Assembly: GCA_002355935.1 (NCBI GenBank)
Contig: AP017895.1
Coordinates: 1,550,001-1,614,000, forward strand
Direction: 5' to 3'
Origin: Rothia aeria
GTDB taxonomy: Bacteria; Actinomycetota; Actinomycetes; Actinomycetales; Micrococcaceae
Length of the DNA: 64,000 nucleotides
A model generated the notes under the pieces. The model had not been told where the DNA came from. It worked only from the letters and a program-made list of their open reading frames with translations, and did no database searches. Each line of letters starts with the position of its first letter. Position 1 is the stretch's first letter. Made by a program: the position numbers and the translations under genes. Below are positions 42,196-53,011 of the stretch, one piece after another.

Positions 42196-43259
42196 TGTCT
42201 GAAGGAACGAATACGCCCAGCCACTCTTCGGGTAGCAGCAAGAACGTTCCGAAACTACCGCCGCTTCCCACCCAGGCGTTGCGTCTGCTGAAGACTACCC
42301 GCCGGGTGCCTAAAGTGACGGCGCTTGGTGGCGGGCACGGATTGTACGGGTCGCTTTCTGCACTGCGGCACGTTACAACGGATGTGACAGCTATTGTGAC
42401 GGTTGCCGATGACGGCGGATCGTCAGGTCGGCTGCGGAATGAGATGGGTGTACTCCCGCCTGGGGATTTGCGTATGGCTCTTTCGGCGCTGTGTGATGAC
42501 ACCGATTGGGGGCGTACGTGGAGCGATGTGCTTCAGCATCGGTTCAGCGCCCCGGAGGGGCACACCGGTGAGTTCCCGTTAGACTATCACGCCCTCGGTA
42601 ACCTGCTGATTGTTACGCTCTGGGAGTTGCTGGGCGATCCTGTGGCTGGCCTGGACTGGGTGGGCGCGCTTCTGAACGCGCGCGGCAGGGTGCTTCCGAT
42701 GGCTTTGGAGCCGCTGGTGATTCAAGGTATTGTGCTTCGTGAGCACGGCGGAGCTTTTGAGCGGGTGCAGGTGCGCGGGCAGGTGAACCTGGCCCATGAG
42801 CCGCAGGTGCATAATATCGAGCTGGTTCCTGCCCAGGCGCGTGCCTGCCCTGAGGCGTTGGCCTCAATTGAGGAGGCAGACTGGGTGGTTCTTGGCCCCG
42901 GCTCGTGGCGTACTTCCGTGCTACCACACCTACTACTGCGCGAACAGTGTGAGGCGTTAAGCACAACAAACGCTAAACGGTGCGTGGTCATGAACCTGGC
43001 ATTGGACGATAAAGAATCCAATGGCCTGGACGCATCCGCTCACCTGAAGCTACTGCAGCAGTATGCCCCCAATCTGCGCCTTGACGTGGTGATCGCTGAC
43101 CCGAGCAATATGGGTGTGCAAAGCGAATTTGAGGACGCGGCCAGAGAGCTGGGCGCGAAGGTGCTGTGGGCGTCCGTGCGTTCAACCACAAACCCGAATG
43201 TGCACGACCCGCTCAAGCTGGCTTCAGCGTACAATGATATGTTTGCTATGCGTTTATAA
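42195..43259 (+). CDS. yvcK: Gluconeogenesis factor YvcK (CofD-like)
   Basis: YvcK/CofD-related protein needed for growth on gluconeogenic carbon sources and linked to cell-wall synthesis; it binds UDP-sugars in relatives. It has the N-terminal nucleotide-binding ALGGGHGLYGSL, the VTVADDGGSSGRLRNE motif, GDLRMALSAL and HALGNLLIV. The 354-residue frame is intact and its ATG overlaps the last base of the rapZ stop codon, so the two are coupled. It sits between rapZ and whiA, the conserved actinobacterial order. Confidence 0.94.
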   Translation: MSEGTNTPSHSSGSSKNVPKLPPLPTQALRLLKTTRRVPKVTALGGGHGLYGSLSALRHVTTDVTAIVTVADDGGSSGRLRNEMGVLPPGDLRMALSALCDDTDWGRTWSDVLQHRFSAPEGHTGEFPLDYHALGNLLIVTLWELLGDPVAGLDWVGALLNARGRVLPMALEPLVIQGIVLREHGGAFERVQVRGQVNLAHEPQVHNIELVPAQARACPEALASIEEADWVVLGPGSWRTSVLPHLLLREQCEALSTTNAKRCVVMNLALDDKESNGLDASAHLKLLQQYAPNLRLDVVIADPSNMGVQSEFEDAARELGAKVLWASVRSTTNPNVHDPLKLASAYNDMFAMRL

Positions 43260-43328
43260 AACTTTAAGGACGCAGTTAAGACACACACGAGACACACATG
43301 CACACGAACGCGGCTATTTGCCGTGTCC

Positions 43329-43358
43329 CCCGCTTCGAGCGGGTTAGGGCATTGCCCT
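43329..43358 (+). terminator. Twin short hairpins between yvcK and whiA
   Basis: CCCGC-TTCGA-GCGGG (43329-43343) and AGGGC-ATT-GCCCT (43346-43358) are followed by AATTCTGTTTTG just before the whiA Shine-Dalgarno sequence. They could attenuate read-through from yvcK. The stems are short. Confidence 0.4.
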
Positions 43359-43383
43359 AATTCTGTTTTGTAAGGAGAGAACA

Positions 43384-44400
43384 ATGGCTCTGACCGCCCT
43401 GGTGAAAGAAGAACTTGCCCAATACGAGGCGAGCAAGGCGTCGGTGCGTAAGGCCGAGGTTTCCACTATTTTGCGGTTCACCGGTGCCCTGCATATTGTG
43501 GCAGGCCGCATCGTTATTGAATCTGAGGTGGATACCGAGCAGACCGCGCAGCGTATGCAGCAGACTATTGCCGAGATTTACGGACATGAGTCGGAGCTGA
43601 CGAGTGTTACCGGTGGGGGATTGCGCCGTGGCGGACGCTATATTGTTCGTGTTGACTCCGGGGGAGAGGCACTGGCTCGGCAGACCGGGCTGCTGGATTT
43701 GCGGGGCAGGCCGGTGCGTGGTTTACCCCCCGCTGTGCTGAACGGTTCACTGCAGGATGCTGAGGCCGTTATGCGCGGCGCATTCTTGGCGCACGGATCG
43801 TTAACGGAGCCTGGCCGTTCATCCGCGATTGAGTTCACCTGCCCCGGCCCGGAGGCGGCGCTCGCGTTGGTGGGCGCGGCCCGGCGTCTTGATGTGATGG
43901 CGAAGGCCCGCGAGGTGCGTGGCGTGGACCGGGTGGTGGTGCGTGACGGCGAGACTATCGCCCATCTGCTGGAACGGATGGGTGCCTCGGAGTCGCTGCG
44001 TACGTGGCGTGAGCAGCGCACCCGCAAGGAGGTGCGAGCCACGGCGAACCGGCTGGCAAATTTTGATGACGCAAACCTGCGCCGTTCCGCGCAGGCTGCT
44101 GTGGCTGCGGGCGCACGGGTGGAACGGGCTCTGCATATTTTGGGTGATGATGTTCCTGAACATCTGAGGTACGCTGGGCAGCTTCGGGTGGCTAATAAGC
44201 AGGCGTCGTTGGATGAGTTGGGTCGGTTAGCGGATCCGCCATTGACGAAAGATGCTATTGCCGGGCGTATTCGCCGTTTGCTGGTGATGGCGGATAAGCG
44301 TGCACAGGAACTGGGTATCCCCGGTACGGAGCTAAAAGAAGACATTCAGGGAGCAGAGGCCGCTAGGGGTGTCTCTTCTGCCGCCCCCACCGGAGCATAA
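43384..44400 (+). CDS. whiA: DNA-binding regulator WhiA
   Basis: WhiA combines a degenerate LAGLIDADG homing-endonuclease fold with a C-terminal helix-turn-helix; in Streptomyces it controls sporulation and cell-division genes with WhiB, in non-sporulating relatives cell division and growth. It has the N-terminal [40 protein letters not shown], the central [39 protein letters not shown] and a C-terminal HTH ([20 protein letters not shown]). 338 residues, slightly longer than the usual 325-330. Start ATG 43384 follows AAGGAGAG. The frame is intact. Confidence 0.95.
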   Translation: MALTALVKEELAQYEASKASVRKAEVSTILRFTGALHIVAGRIVIESEVDTEQTAQRMQQTIAEIYGHESELTSVTGGGLRRGGRYIVRVDSGGEALARQTGLLDLRGRPVRGLPPAVLNGSLQDAEAVMRGAFLAHGSLTEPGRSSAIEFTCPGPEAALALVGAARRLDVMAKAREVRGVDRVVVRDGETIAHLLERMGASESLRTWREQRTRKEVRATANRLANFDDANLRRSAQAAVAAGARVERALHILGDDVPEHLRYAGQLRVANKQASLDELGRLADPPLTKDAIAGRIRRLLVMADKRAQELGIPGTELKEDIQGAEAARGVSSAAPTGA

Positions 44401-45817
<1,417 letters not shown>

Positions 45818-45844
45818 TGCGTCCGCGTGTAAACGTGTAGAGAG

Positions 45845-45886
45845 AACCCCGGATTCACCGCGTGATTGAGGCGGAGAACCGGGGTT
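45845..45886 (+). terminator. Hairpin terminator after gap
   Basis: Arms AACCCCGG (45845-45852) and CCGGGGTT (45879-45886), with further internal pairing, followed by TT, lie 28 bases past the stop. Confidence 0.75.
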
Positions 45887-45946
45887 TTCCCATAACAGTC
45901 GCTATTATTAAAAGTATCTAAAACCCATTATTAGGAGGATTATCCT

Positions 45947-47170
45947 ATGGCTAAGGCACTGGCAGAACTGCTCGAAGAAGGCGTCGCAGGCCGCCACGTT
46001 CTCGTTCGCTCCGACTTGAACGTTCCCCTTAAAGATGGCGTGGTGACCGACGACGGTCGCGTGCGTGCTTCCCTGCCCGTTATTGAAAAACTTGCTAAGG
46101 CTGGCGCTCGCGTGATCGTAACCGCACACCTCGGACGCCCCAAGGGCCAAGTGGATCCGCAGTATTCCATCGCTCCTGCCGCTGCACGTTTAGCCGAGCT
46201 GGCTTCCGTACCCGTACAGGTGGCTACCGATCTGGTGGGTGAAGATGCAAAGGCTAAATCAGCAGCCCTGAAAGACGGCGAAGTGCTGGTACTGGAAAAT
46301 GTGCGTTATGACGCCCGCGAAACCTCGAAGGATGATGCAGAACGTGGCGCATTTGCCGATGAGCTAGTGGCGCTGACCGGGCAGAACGGCGCATATGTTG
46401 ATGACGCGTTCGGGGCGGTACACCGTAAGCACGCCTCCGTGTACGACGTAGCCAAGCGTCTGCCTGCCTACTTGGGCGATCTGGTGAAGAAAGAAGTGGA
46501 CGTTTTGGCGAAAACTTTGAACAACCCCGAGCGTCCCTTCGTGGTTGTCATGGGTGGTGCGAAGGTATCCGATAAGCTTGCTGTTATCGACAACCTTATC
46601 GGCAAGGCCGACGCTATTCTCATTGGTGGCGGCATGGGCTACACCTTCGCTTACGCGCAGGGATACAAGGTCGGTAAGTCGCTGCTGGAGAAAGATCAGG
46701 TAGAGACCGTGCGGCGTTACCTTGAGACCGCCCCTGCGCAGGGTACTGAGATCGTAACTGCCGTAGACGTGGTGTGGGCCGATGATTTCTCAGCAGACGC
46801 TAAGACCGAGATCCGCCCCATTGAAGACCTGGAAGGTGGCGAGCTGGGCGCCGAGGGTGAGGGCCTGGATATTGGCCCGAAGAGCCGTGAACTGTTCGCG
46901 GAGAAGATTGAGGCAGCTAAAACCGTCTTCTGGAACGGCCCGGTGGGCGTATTCGAGATTGCCCCCTTCGCGGGTGGTACTGAGGCTGTTGCGAAGGCTC
47001 TTGCTGAATCGGATGCTTTCTCCATTATTGGTGGCGGGGACTCGGCATCGGCGATCCGCAACCTAGGGTTCGCTGACGAGCAGTTCGGGCACATTTCCAC
47101 CGGCGGCGGGGCCTCCCTCGAATACATTGAGGGTAAGACCCTGCCCGGTCTGGACGCACTGGGTGCCTAA
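45947..47170 (+). CDS. pgk: Phosphoglycerate kinase
   Basis: Transfers phosphate from 1,3-bisphosphoglycerate to ADP. It has RSDLNVPLKDG near the N-terminus, AHLGRPKGQ, VLVLENVRYDARE, VDDAFGAVHRKHAS, VVMGGAKVSDKLAVI, the WNGPVGVFEIAPFAGGT segment and the nucleotide-binding IIGGGDSASAI. 407 residues, normal for the family. ATG 45947 follows TAGGAGGA. Between the hairpins of gap and pgk it has its own short leader, so separate expression is possible. Frame intact. Confidence 0.97.
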   Translation: MAKALAELLEEGVAGRHVLVRSDLNVPLKDGVVTDDGRVRASLPVIEKLAKAGARVIVTAHLGRPKGQVDPQYSIAPAAARLAELASVPVQVATDLVGEDAKAKSAALKDGEVLVLENVRYDARETSKDDAERGAFADELVALTGQNGAYVDDAFGAVHRKHASVYDVAKRLPAYLGDLVKKEVDVLAKTLNNPERPFVVVMGGAKVSDKLAVIDNLIGKADAILIGGGMGYTFAYAQGYKVGKSLLEKDQVETVRRYLETAPAQGTEIVTAVDVVWADDFSADAKTEIRPIEDLEGGELGAEGEGLDIGPKSRELFAEKIEAAKTVFWNGPVGVFEIAPFAGGTEAVAKALAESDAFSIIGGGDSASAIRNLGFADEQFGHISTGGGASLEYIEGKTLPGLDALGA

Positions 47171-47190
47171 TCCTCTGCCTCTTGTCTAAT

Positions 47191-47231
47191 ATGCCCCGGC
47201 TTATTCGCGCGATAGCGAATGGGCCGGGGTT
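47191..47231 (+). terminator. Hairpin terminator after pgk
   Basis: Stem arms GCCCCGGCTTATTCGC (about 47193-47208) and GCGAATGGGCCGGGG-type sequence (to 47231) lie 20 bases past the pgk stop. Strong GC-rich stem. Confidence 0.75.
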
Positions 47232-47445
47232 ATCTATAGGGCTTAAGCCTTCGGCGGTTCACGGCGTGTATCTGGTAATAGGACAGTCCAGTAATGACCG
47301 CTAAGTGCCGACCGGGCAGAAACGCCGCAGTGGTATATTCGGCGGTGAAAATTCGCGATAAACCGTGTATTTACGCGCCAGAAGCACTAAAATAGAGAGT
47401 GAACTTTTCCGTAGCTATGCCCTCTTTGGGGATTGGAGCGAATAT

Positions 47446-48222
47446 ATGTCGCGTAAGCCGCTTATTGCTGGTAACTGGAAGATGAATCTGAACCATATTG
47501 AGGCCGTGACCCTAGTTCAGAAACTAGCCTGGACCCTTGACGACGCGAACTTTGACTTTGATAAGACTGAGGTGGCGGTTTTCCCGCCGTTCACCGACAT
47601 TCGCTCCGTACAGTCTCTCATTGAAGGCGACAAGTTTAGGATCGAGTATGGTGGGCAGGATATTTCGGCTCACGACTCGGGTGCATACACCGGTGAAATC
47701 TCCGGGTCGTTCCTCGCCAAGCTCAACGCCGCATACGTGCTAGTGGGCCACTCTGAGCGCCGTACCTACCATGGTGAAACCGACGAGGTATGCGCTGCCA
47801 AAGTGCAGGCTGCGTACCGGCATGAAATCACCCCCGTACTGTGCGTGGGAGAGGGACTTGATATCCGCGAAGCCGGTAACCATGTGACCTACACCCTGGA
47901 ACAGCTGCGTGGCTCAATTTCTGGTCTGACCGCCGAACAGGCGAAGAGCCTTGTTATTGCCTATGAGCCGGTATGGGCTATCGGTACCGGTAAGGTTGCC
48001 ACCGCAGAAGATGCACAGGAAATGGCCGCCGCTATCCGCGCGGAGCTGACCAAGCTCTACTCGGCCGATGTTGCCAACCAGGTACGTGTGCTTTACGGTG
48101 GGTCGGTCAAGTCCTCCTCAGCTCCTTCGATTATGGAGCAGGCAGACGTTGACGGTGTGCTTGTTGGTGGGGCGTCGCTACAGGCCGATGAGTTTGCGGC
48201 TATTGCGCGGTTTGACGCGTAA
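47446..48222 (+). CDS. tpiA: Triosephosphate isomerase
   Basis: Interconverts dihydroxyacetone phosphate and glyceraldehyde-3-phosphate. The start is ATG 47446 ([20 protein letters not shown]) behind GGAG; the frame is open from 47365 but the extra N-terminal part is not typical. It has the catalytic Lys in GNWKMN, His in [12 protein letters not shown], Glu in [14 protein letters not shown] and the phosphate-binding [10 protein letters not shown] and GVLVGGASL. 258 residues, normal. Frame intact. Confidence 0.96.
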   Translation: MSRKPLIAGNWKMNLNHIEAVTLVQKLAWTLDDANFDFDKTEVAVFPPFTDIRSVQSLIEGDKFRIEYGGQDISAHDSGAYTGEISGSFLAKLNAAYVLVGHSERRTYHGETDEVCAAKVQAAYRHEITPVLCVGEGLDIREAGNHVTYTLEQLRGSISGLTAEQAKSLVIAYEPVWAIGTGKVATAEDAQEMAAAIRAELTKLYSADVANQVRVLYGGSVKSSSAPSIMEQADVDGVLVGGASLQADEFAAIARFDA

Positions 48223-48235
48223 CATCTAAGACAAT

Positions 48236-48282
48236 ATCGCCGGTTATCCTCCGCATTCTGCGCGGCGGGGTAACCGGCGATT
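48236..48282 (+). terminator. Hairpin terminator after tpiA
   Basis: ATCGCCGGTTA (48236-48246) pairs with TAACCGGCGAT (48271-48281) around an inner GC-rich stem and is followed by a run of T. Typical intrinsic terminator 13 bases past the stop. Confidence 0.85.
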
Positions 48283-48507
48283 TTTATGCCGCACCGGGCA
48301 GTGTGGTATAGAAAACACGGAGAAGACCCCGATGATGTCGCGGAAACCTTAAAACGTGGGGTAGAATTCAAATATAAAGATTTCATAAAGAAAAGACTCA
48401 TACATTCCTTCTTCTCGAAAAAATTTAATATCTAAAATCCCTTTAAAATATTATTTCGTATATTTTGAAGTATTTTCGTGTGCTTTGATTATCTACAATA
48501 ATTTGGT

Positions 48508-48536
48508 TTTACAGATGATTTAGCATTTGTTATACT
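48508..48536 (+). promoter_or_regulatory. Candidate promoter of the BCCT transporter gene
   Basis: TTTACA (48508-48513) and TATACT (48531-48536) are separated by 17 bases, an ideal vegetative-promoter layout, 30 bases before the start codon and just upstream of the GAGAAGGTGAG Shine-Dalgarno region. Confidence 0.6.
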
Positions 48537-48565
48537 TTTTCTGGAATGTTTTGAGAAGGTGAGAT

Positions 48566-50220
48566 ATGAAGTCGCGCAAATATACGTCTGTTTTTATTGG
48601 TTCGTTAATTGTTTCATTAATATTGGTGGCTCTGGGTTTTGTCCCAGGTTACGGAGAAGTTTCTAAAAACTGGAGGGCACTGATCGGAACTGACTTCGGT
48701 TGGTTTTACCTCCTGCTTGTAACTCTTATCGTATTGGTCTGCGGGTTTTTTGTTTTAAGCCCCATGGGACAAATTAAACTTGGAGAGCCTGACTCAAAAC
48801 CCGAGTATTCCACCGGTTCATGGATTGCCATGCTTTTCTCGGCTGGTATGGGCATTGGTCTAGTTTTCTATGGTGCTGCCGAGCCGCTTTCACACTTTGC
48901 TAACAAAACTCCCCATGCTGCGCCGGGGTCACAGCAAGCAATGGCGGATTCCTTTCAGTTTACGTTCTTCCACTGGGGTATTCACGCCTGGGCTGTGTAC
49001 GGTATTGTTGCTATGGCTCTGGCATATTTCGGCTTCCGTAAAGAAGAGAAATATCTTCTTTCTGTCACCCTTAAGCCGCTTTTCGGTAAAAAAACCGATG
49101 GCTGGCTGGGATATATTATAGATATTGTTACTGTGGTGGCAACTGTTATTGGTGTGGCAACCACGCTTGGTTTCGGCGCTATTCAGATTAATGGTGGATT
49201 GAGCTACCTTACTGATAATGCCATTCCTAATAACATGGAAGTACGCACTGTTATTATCGTAGTAACCACTGCTCTCTTTGTGCTCTCAGCTCTTTCGGGA
49301 CTGGGTAAAGGTATTAAAATCCTTTCAAATCTTAATATGATTCTGGCTATCGCACTTCTGGCGATTGCTATTGCGGTTGGGCCCACTGTCAAAATTTTGA
49401 CAATATGACGGAATCCGTCGGCCTGTACATGCAGAACTTTTTCGAGATGAGTTTCCGAACCGCCGCATTTAACGGTGACGAACGCGCCTGGATTGATACC
49501 TGGACCGTGTTCTACTGGGCATGGTGGATTTCCTGGTCACCCTTCGTGGGCCTCTTCATCGCCCGCATCTCCAAAGGCCGTTCAATACGTGAGTTTATTA
49601 CTGTAGTACTTCTGATACCTACCGTCTTAAGCTTCATCTGGTTCTCCGTTTTCGGTACGATGGCTAATACGGTACAGCAGAACGGTCTGGAGAATCTGAC
49701 GAAACTAGAGGATGAGCAGCTACTGTTCGGCACATTCAAACACTACCCGCTGGGCATGTTAATGTCGATCATCGCAATCATCCTGATCTTCACCTTCTTC
49801 ATTACCTCGGCAGACTCAGCAACCTATGTGCTCTCAATGCTTTCCGAAGATGGGCGTCTTATCCCCACTAACGGAAAGAAAGTCGTGTGGGGCGTTATCG
49901 TCGCGGGTATTGCAACCGTGCTGCTGTACGCTGGCGGGCTAGACGCTCTGCGGAATACGCTGATTATTATTGCGTTACCGTTCGCCGTTGTGATTGCGTT
50001 AATCGTGGTGGCGCTAATAGTTGAGGTGTACCACGAGAAGGTACAGATGGGCTTGTCGATCTCGCCTGACCGCTACCCCGAAAAGGGACAGCCGTTCAAG
50101 TCGTACGAATCGTACGAAAGCGAAGACGAAGCTGAGAAGTCTATTGAGGATGAGGCGGATACATCTGCTCAGCAGGTAAAACAGGGGAAGAAAACCTCTG
50201 AACCTGCGAAGCAGGAATAA
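48566..50220 (+). CDS. BCCT-family betaine/carnitine/choline transporter (frameshift in middle)
   Basis: Twelve-helix sodium- or proton-coupled transporter for glycine betaine, choline or carnitine, used for osmoprotection. The substrate box FHWGIHAWAVYGIVAMALAY and the second signature WTVFYWAWWISWSPFVGLFI are intact, as are SAGMGIGLVFYGAAEPL and TFFITSADSATYVLSML. The C-terminal tail is highly charged (SEDEAEKSIEDEADTS), as in osmosensing members such as BetP. One T is missing from 49395-49398; restored it reads VGPTVKIFDNMTESVGLYM and gives 551 residues. The first half is more AT-rich than the flanking genes, and it separates tpiA from secG, which are often close in actinobacteria, so insertion is likely. 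Confidence 0.88.
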
Positions 50221-50248
50221 CCTGCCTTTCGGCTGAGACGTAAAACAT

Positions 50249-50327
50249 AAAGAGCCCCTGCTCGCTCTGTATTTGACGGGATGTCGTGAAGCGTCCCAAT
50301 GGTACAGATAGCGGGCAGGGGCTCTTA
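50249..50327 (+). terminator. Long hairpin terminator after the BCCT gene
   Basis: AAGAGCCCCTGCTCGCTCTGTA (about 50250-50271) pairs with TACAGATAGCGGGCAGGGGCTCTT (about 50303-50326), leaving a loop of about 30 bases. It lies 30 bases past the stop. Confidence 0.72.
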
Positions 50328-50544
50328 GCGCAGTAGGTGGGTTCTTGAAATGATCCGGTAATCATAATTATCTCCGCAAGGACAGCTCCACGGTCAAACC
50401 AGATACCATAAGCCTAGATAAGGTAGTGCTGCTTCCCCTGCACCCGCTGTTGCGCATCCATCCTATGAGGGAAAGCTGCTCGCGGGTAGCCAAAAACGGG
50501 CGCTGTCCTAAATAACGAGCCGAACACTGGGTAGACTTAAGATC
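50328..50544. other. Gene-free stretch before the small membrane protein
   Basis: Together with the preceding hairpin this completes a gap of about 320 bases after the transporter gene. A minus-strand frame running through it has no start signal or recognisable product. It probably contains the promoter of the 50545 gene; no element was defined. Confidence 0.4.
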
Positions 50545-50970
50545 ATGGATTCCCTTCTCGCGCCCATTATGATCACCCTCCTGTGCGTCATAGTGTTCAT
50601 GATTATTCGCAACCGCAAAGTCCCCGCTCCCACTATGCCCGGAGAACCCGGTGCGAGCTACGACCCAACCACACACTATTACGACAGTAAACGTGACGAT
50701 TTCCTTAACTGGCTTCACGCCCGCACCAGCTCCCCAGAAATCCCGGTGCAGGTGAAACTGCGGGACTGGGTAGACCAGGGATTCTACGCCGAAGACAGCG
50801 GCAACTACTGGGGCATCGCCCAGCAGTTCACCTATTACCTGCTAGAAGGCGGGTATGTGCGCGCCTACGACACCGAAGGGAAAGAACTGACCGCCCAGCG
50901 TGTGCTGATCGACCGGCCGGATACGCTGCAGCTGACCCCCAGCGAATATCAGCGCCGCACCGCCCGTTAA
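50545..50970 (+). CDS. Small membrane-anchored protein of unknown function
   Basis: 141 residues, no family recognised. One N-terminal hydrophobic helix (LAPIMITLLCVIVFMII, about 5-21), a basic stop-transfer RNRK, a Pro-rich linker (VPAPTMPGEPG) and a soluble domain ending in TPSEYQRRTAR. The soluble part contains KLRDWVDQGFYAEDSGNYWG and FTYYLLEGGYVRAYDTEG, a layout of helices and strands that could be a small winged-helix-like fold. Likely oriented with the soluble domain in the cytoplasm because of the positive residues after the helix. Encoded between the BCCT gene and secG, same direction. Confidence 0.6.
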   Translation: MDSLLAPIMITLLCVIVFMIIRNRKVPAPTMPGEPGASYDPTTHYYDSKRDDFLNWLHARTSSPEIPVQVKLRDWVDQGFYAEDSGNYWGIAQQFTYYLLEGGYVRAYDTEGKELTAQRVLIDRPDTLQLTPSEYQRRTAR

Positions 50971-51110
50971 ACTTTTCACCCCCGTACTGTTCAGCTATGC
51001 GCAGCATTAGGGGTGACCAATCCGCTAAGGTGGCGTATAGTTAATACGGTATGCCAAACGGCAGATACGAAAATTATTAGTAACCGCCAATCCCAACAGG
51101 AAGGTCCACT

Positions 51111-51371
51111 GTGGAGACCCTCATGACTGTACTCATGGTAATCATCGCGATTACCAGCGTTATTGCCGTGCTTTTGGTGCTCTTAAACCGCGGCCAGGGC
51201 GGCGGCCTCTCAGATATGTTCGGCGGCGGCATGACCAGCTCCCTCAACTCCTCAGGTATGGCATCGAAGAACCTGATCCGTCTGACCGTCACCGTCTCCA
51301 TCATCTGGGTAGCAGCGATTGTGCTCTACGGATTGGCACTACGCTTTAACGGCCAGTATGTGCTCTTCTAA
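51111..51371 (+). CDS. secG: Preprotein translocase subunit SecG
   Basis: Small two-helix subunit of the SecYEG protein-export channel. 86 residues: helix 1 VLMVIIAITSVIAVLLVLLN, the conserved Gly-rich loop RGQGGGLSDMFGGGMT, and helix 2 VSIIWVAAIVLYGLALRF. GTG start at 51111 behind GGAAGG. In actinobacteria secG often directly follows tpiA; here the BCCT gene and a small membrane protein gene lie between. A clear hairpin follows the stop. Confidence 0.93.
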   Translation: METLMTVLMVIIAITSVIAVLLVLLNRGQGGGLSDMFGGGMTSSLNSSGMASKNLIRLTVTVSIIWVAAIVLYGLALRFNGQYVLF

Positions 51372-51392
51372 CGCTTCAAAGTTTTTATCCTT

Positions 51393-51427
51393 AAGCCCCG
51401 GCAGGTGAACCAACCCCGCCGGGGCTT
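51393..51427 (+). terminator. Hairpin terminator after secG
   Basis: Arms AAGCCCCGGC (51393-51402) and GCCGGGGCTT (51418-51427), followed by CTTCTTC, make a perfect 10-bp stem 22 bases past the stop. Confidence 0.8.
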
Positions 51428-51568
51428 CTTCTATGCCAAATCGTTGCCAACACCCACCGCCAGGTAACCGGCGATTATAGTAAGAATGACGAAACCCTGC
51501 TTAAAATGTCAGGACGTTCAGGCATAGTAGTATCGTAAAGCTTCTGCACCACCCTCGGAGGAACCCTC

Positions 51569-52946
51569 ATGGCATACGAACTGGACTACAACTATCTAGG
51601 AGCCTCAACGCTGCTGGAACGTGACGGACACCCCGAACTGGCCCTAGCAACCAGCGGCGGCAGCACACCGGAAGGCGCAGCGGCACACCCTTACTTCTTC
51701 TCAGGATTCATGGAACGCCCCGACGTGATCGCGGCATCACTGCTGGTGGTCGCACGCGTGGCCCGCACCCGCTACTACACCCCGCCCGGCATGGTCGCCG
51801 CCATTTTGCGGGCCGCAGACCCGGTAGTGACCAGCACCCGTGAAGGCCTACGGTTTGAATCCTTTAGCGCCTGCTGCGGTGTCTACGCCCGACTTGACGT
51901 AGACTCCTCCGCCCTAGACGCCAGCCACAGCGCCGTGGGCGTGACGAATGTGGACGTGAATCCGCCGCTTCGCACCGCCTTAGCTTCCCTCCGGGCTGGT
52001 GAGCCTCTCCACATGGATGTGGGTGATGAGGGGCTGCTGACCACCACTCTAGACGGTGAAGTAATGGAAGATAAAGTGCCCCTGCCAGTGCGCTGGCTCA
52101 AAGGGTTCGCCGAAACACAGATGCTCTCATCCCTGATGAAACCCACCCATTCTCTGGACGCGGCAGCAGCCCGCACCTTCATCCAGGGGCTGCCGCGCCA
52201 ATCCGCCACGAAAAGCGTCATGTGGGCCACCCAGGCAGTGCGTTCACTGAGGCTGGCCACCCGAGCCACCGCCGGGTCGGTGTGCGTGGCCGGGCCGGAG
52301 CGGCTGCGGGTGCTTGAACCGCTCATCCGCTTCATGACCCGCCTGGAAGCATACAGTGAACCGGTCACCTCAGGTAACGCCCCGGTAGCGAGCGTGTGGG
52401 TGGCCCACTTGCCGGGTGCGCGCCTGAGCATCGGGTTAAGCCCCGAAAAATCACGCGGATTCTCGGGGAAGGCTCTGTGCTGCAGGCGCTCTCCGACCCG
52501 TCAGTTGCTGAAAACGCGGATATGCTCAGCGTGCTTCTCTCCTTTGAGCCGCGTATTGAAGTGCCCGTTATGTCTGCACGCAGCGGACTGAACGAGACGC
52601 AAGTACGCGACGCTCTCGCGTTACTGGCATCCTCCGGGCAGGTCGGTTTTGATGTGCAGGCGGGGGAGTACTTCCACCGGCCGCTGCCCGTGCAGGCGGA
52701 TGCCCTGCAGGCTATGCATCCGCGGCTGGTGGGTGCGCAGAAACTGGTGGACTCCGGCGCGGTGCGGGATGACGAAGGCGGAACGTACCGTGTGCAGTCG
52801 CGGGACACGTTCTATACGGTAACCCCCGCCGAGAAAATCGAAGAATACCGGTGCACCTGCCCGTGGTGGGTGAAATACCGGGGCACCCGAGGCCCTGCAA
52901 ACATGTACTGGCGGTAAGCATTAAACGTCGTGGCGGGCTGAATTAG
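51569..52946 (+). CDS. SWIM zinc-finger protein (two frameshifts), first gene of the tandem-array locus
   Basis: About 459 residues. The N-terminal region (LDYNYLGASTLLERDG, then RFESFSACCGVYARLDV and TTTLDGEVMEDKVPLPVRWL) matches the actinobacterial SWIM-protein type. The zinc site is at the C-terminus: the given frame ends CTCPWWVKYRGTRGPANM, but with one more C in the run 52893-52895 it reads CTCPWWVKYRGTRGPCKHVLA, restoring CxC...CxH, and stops at 52946. A second deletion is G4 for G5 at 52465-52468. SWIM fingers bind DNA or protein. It is 65 bases before the first array gene and probably heads the same operon. I recall related SWIM genes next to DUF6493-type genes in other actinobacteria. 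Confidence 0.82.
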
Positions 52947-53011
52947 CCCGACACCGAACCGTATCCGCAAAAGTCGTGTTTTCCTTGCACACCCGAATAC
53001 ACAAATAGGCA

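Larger units (their letters stand above)
48223..48565 (+). other. tpiA-BCCT intergenic region
   Basis: After the tpiA terminator the sequence becomes strongly AT-rich (48360-48560) up to the transporter gene, unlike the surrounding core genes. It contains the promoter listed separately and no supported gene. Confidence 0.55.
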
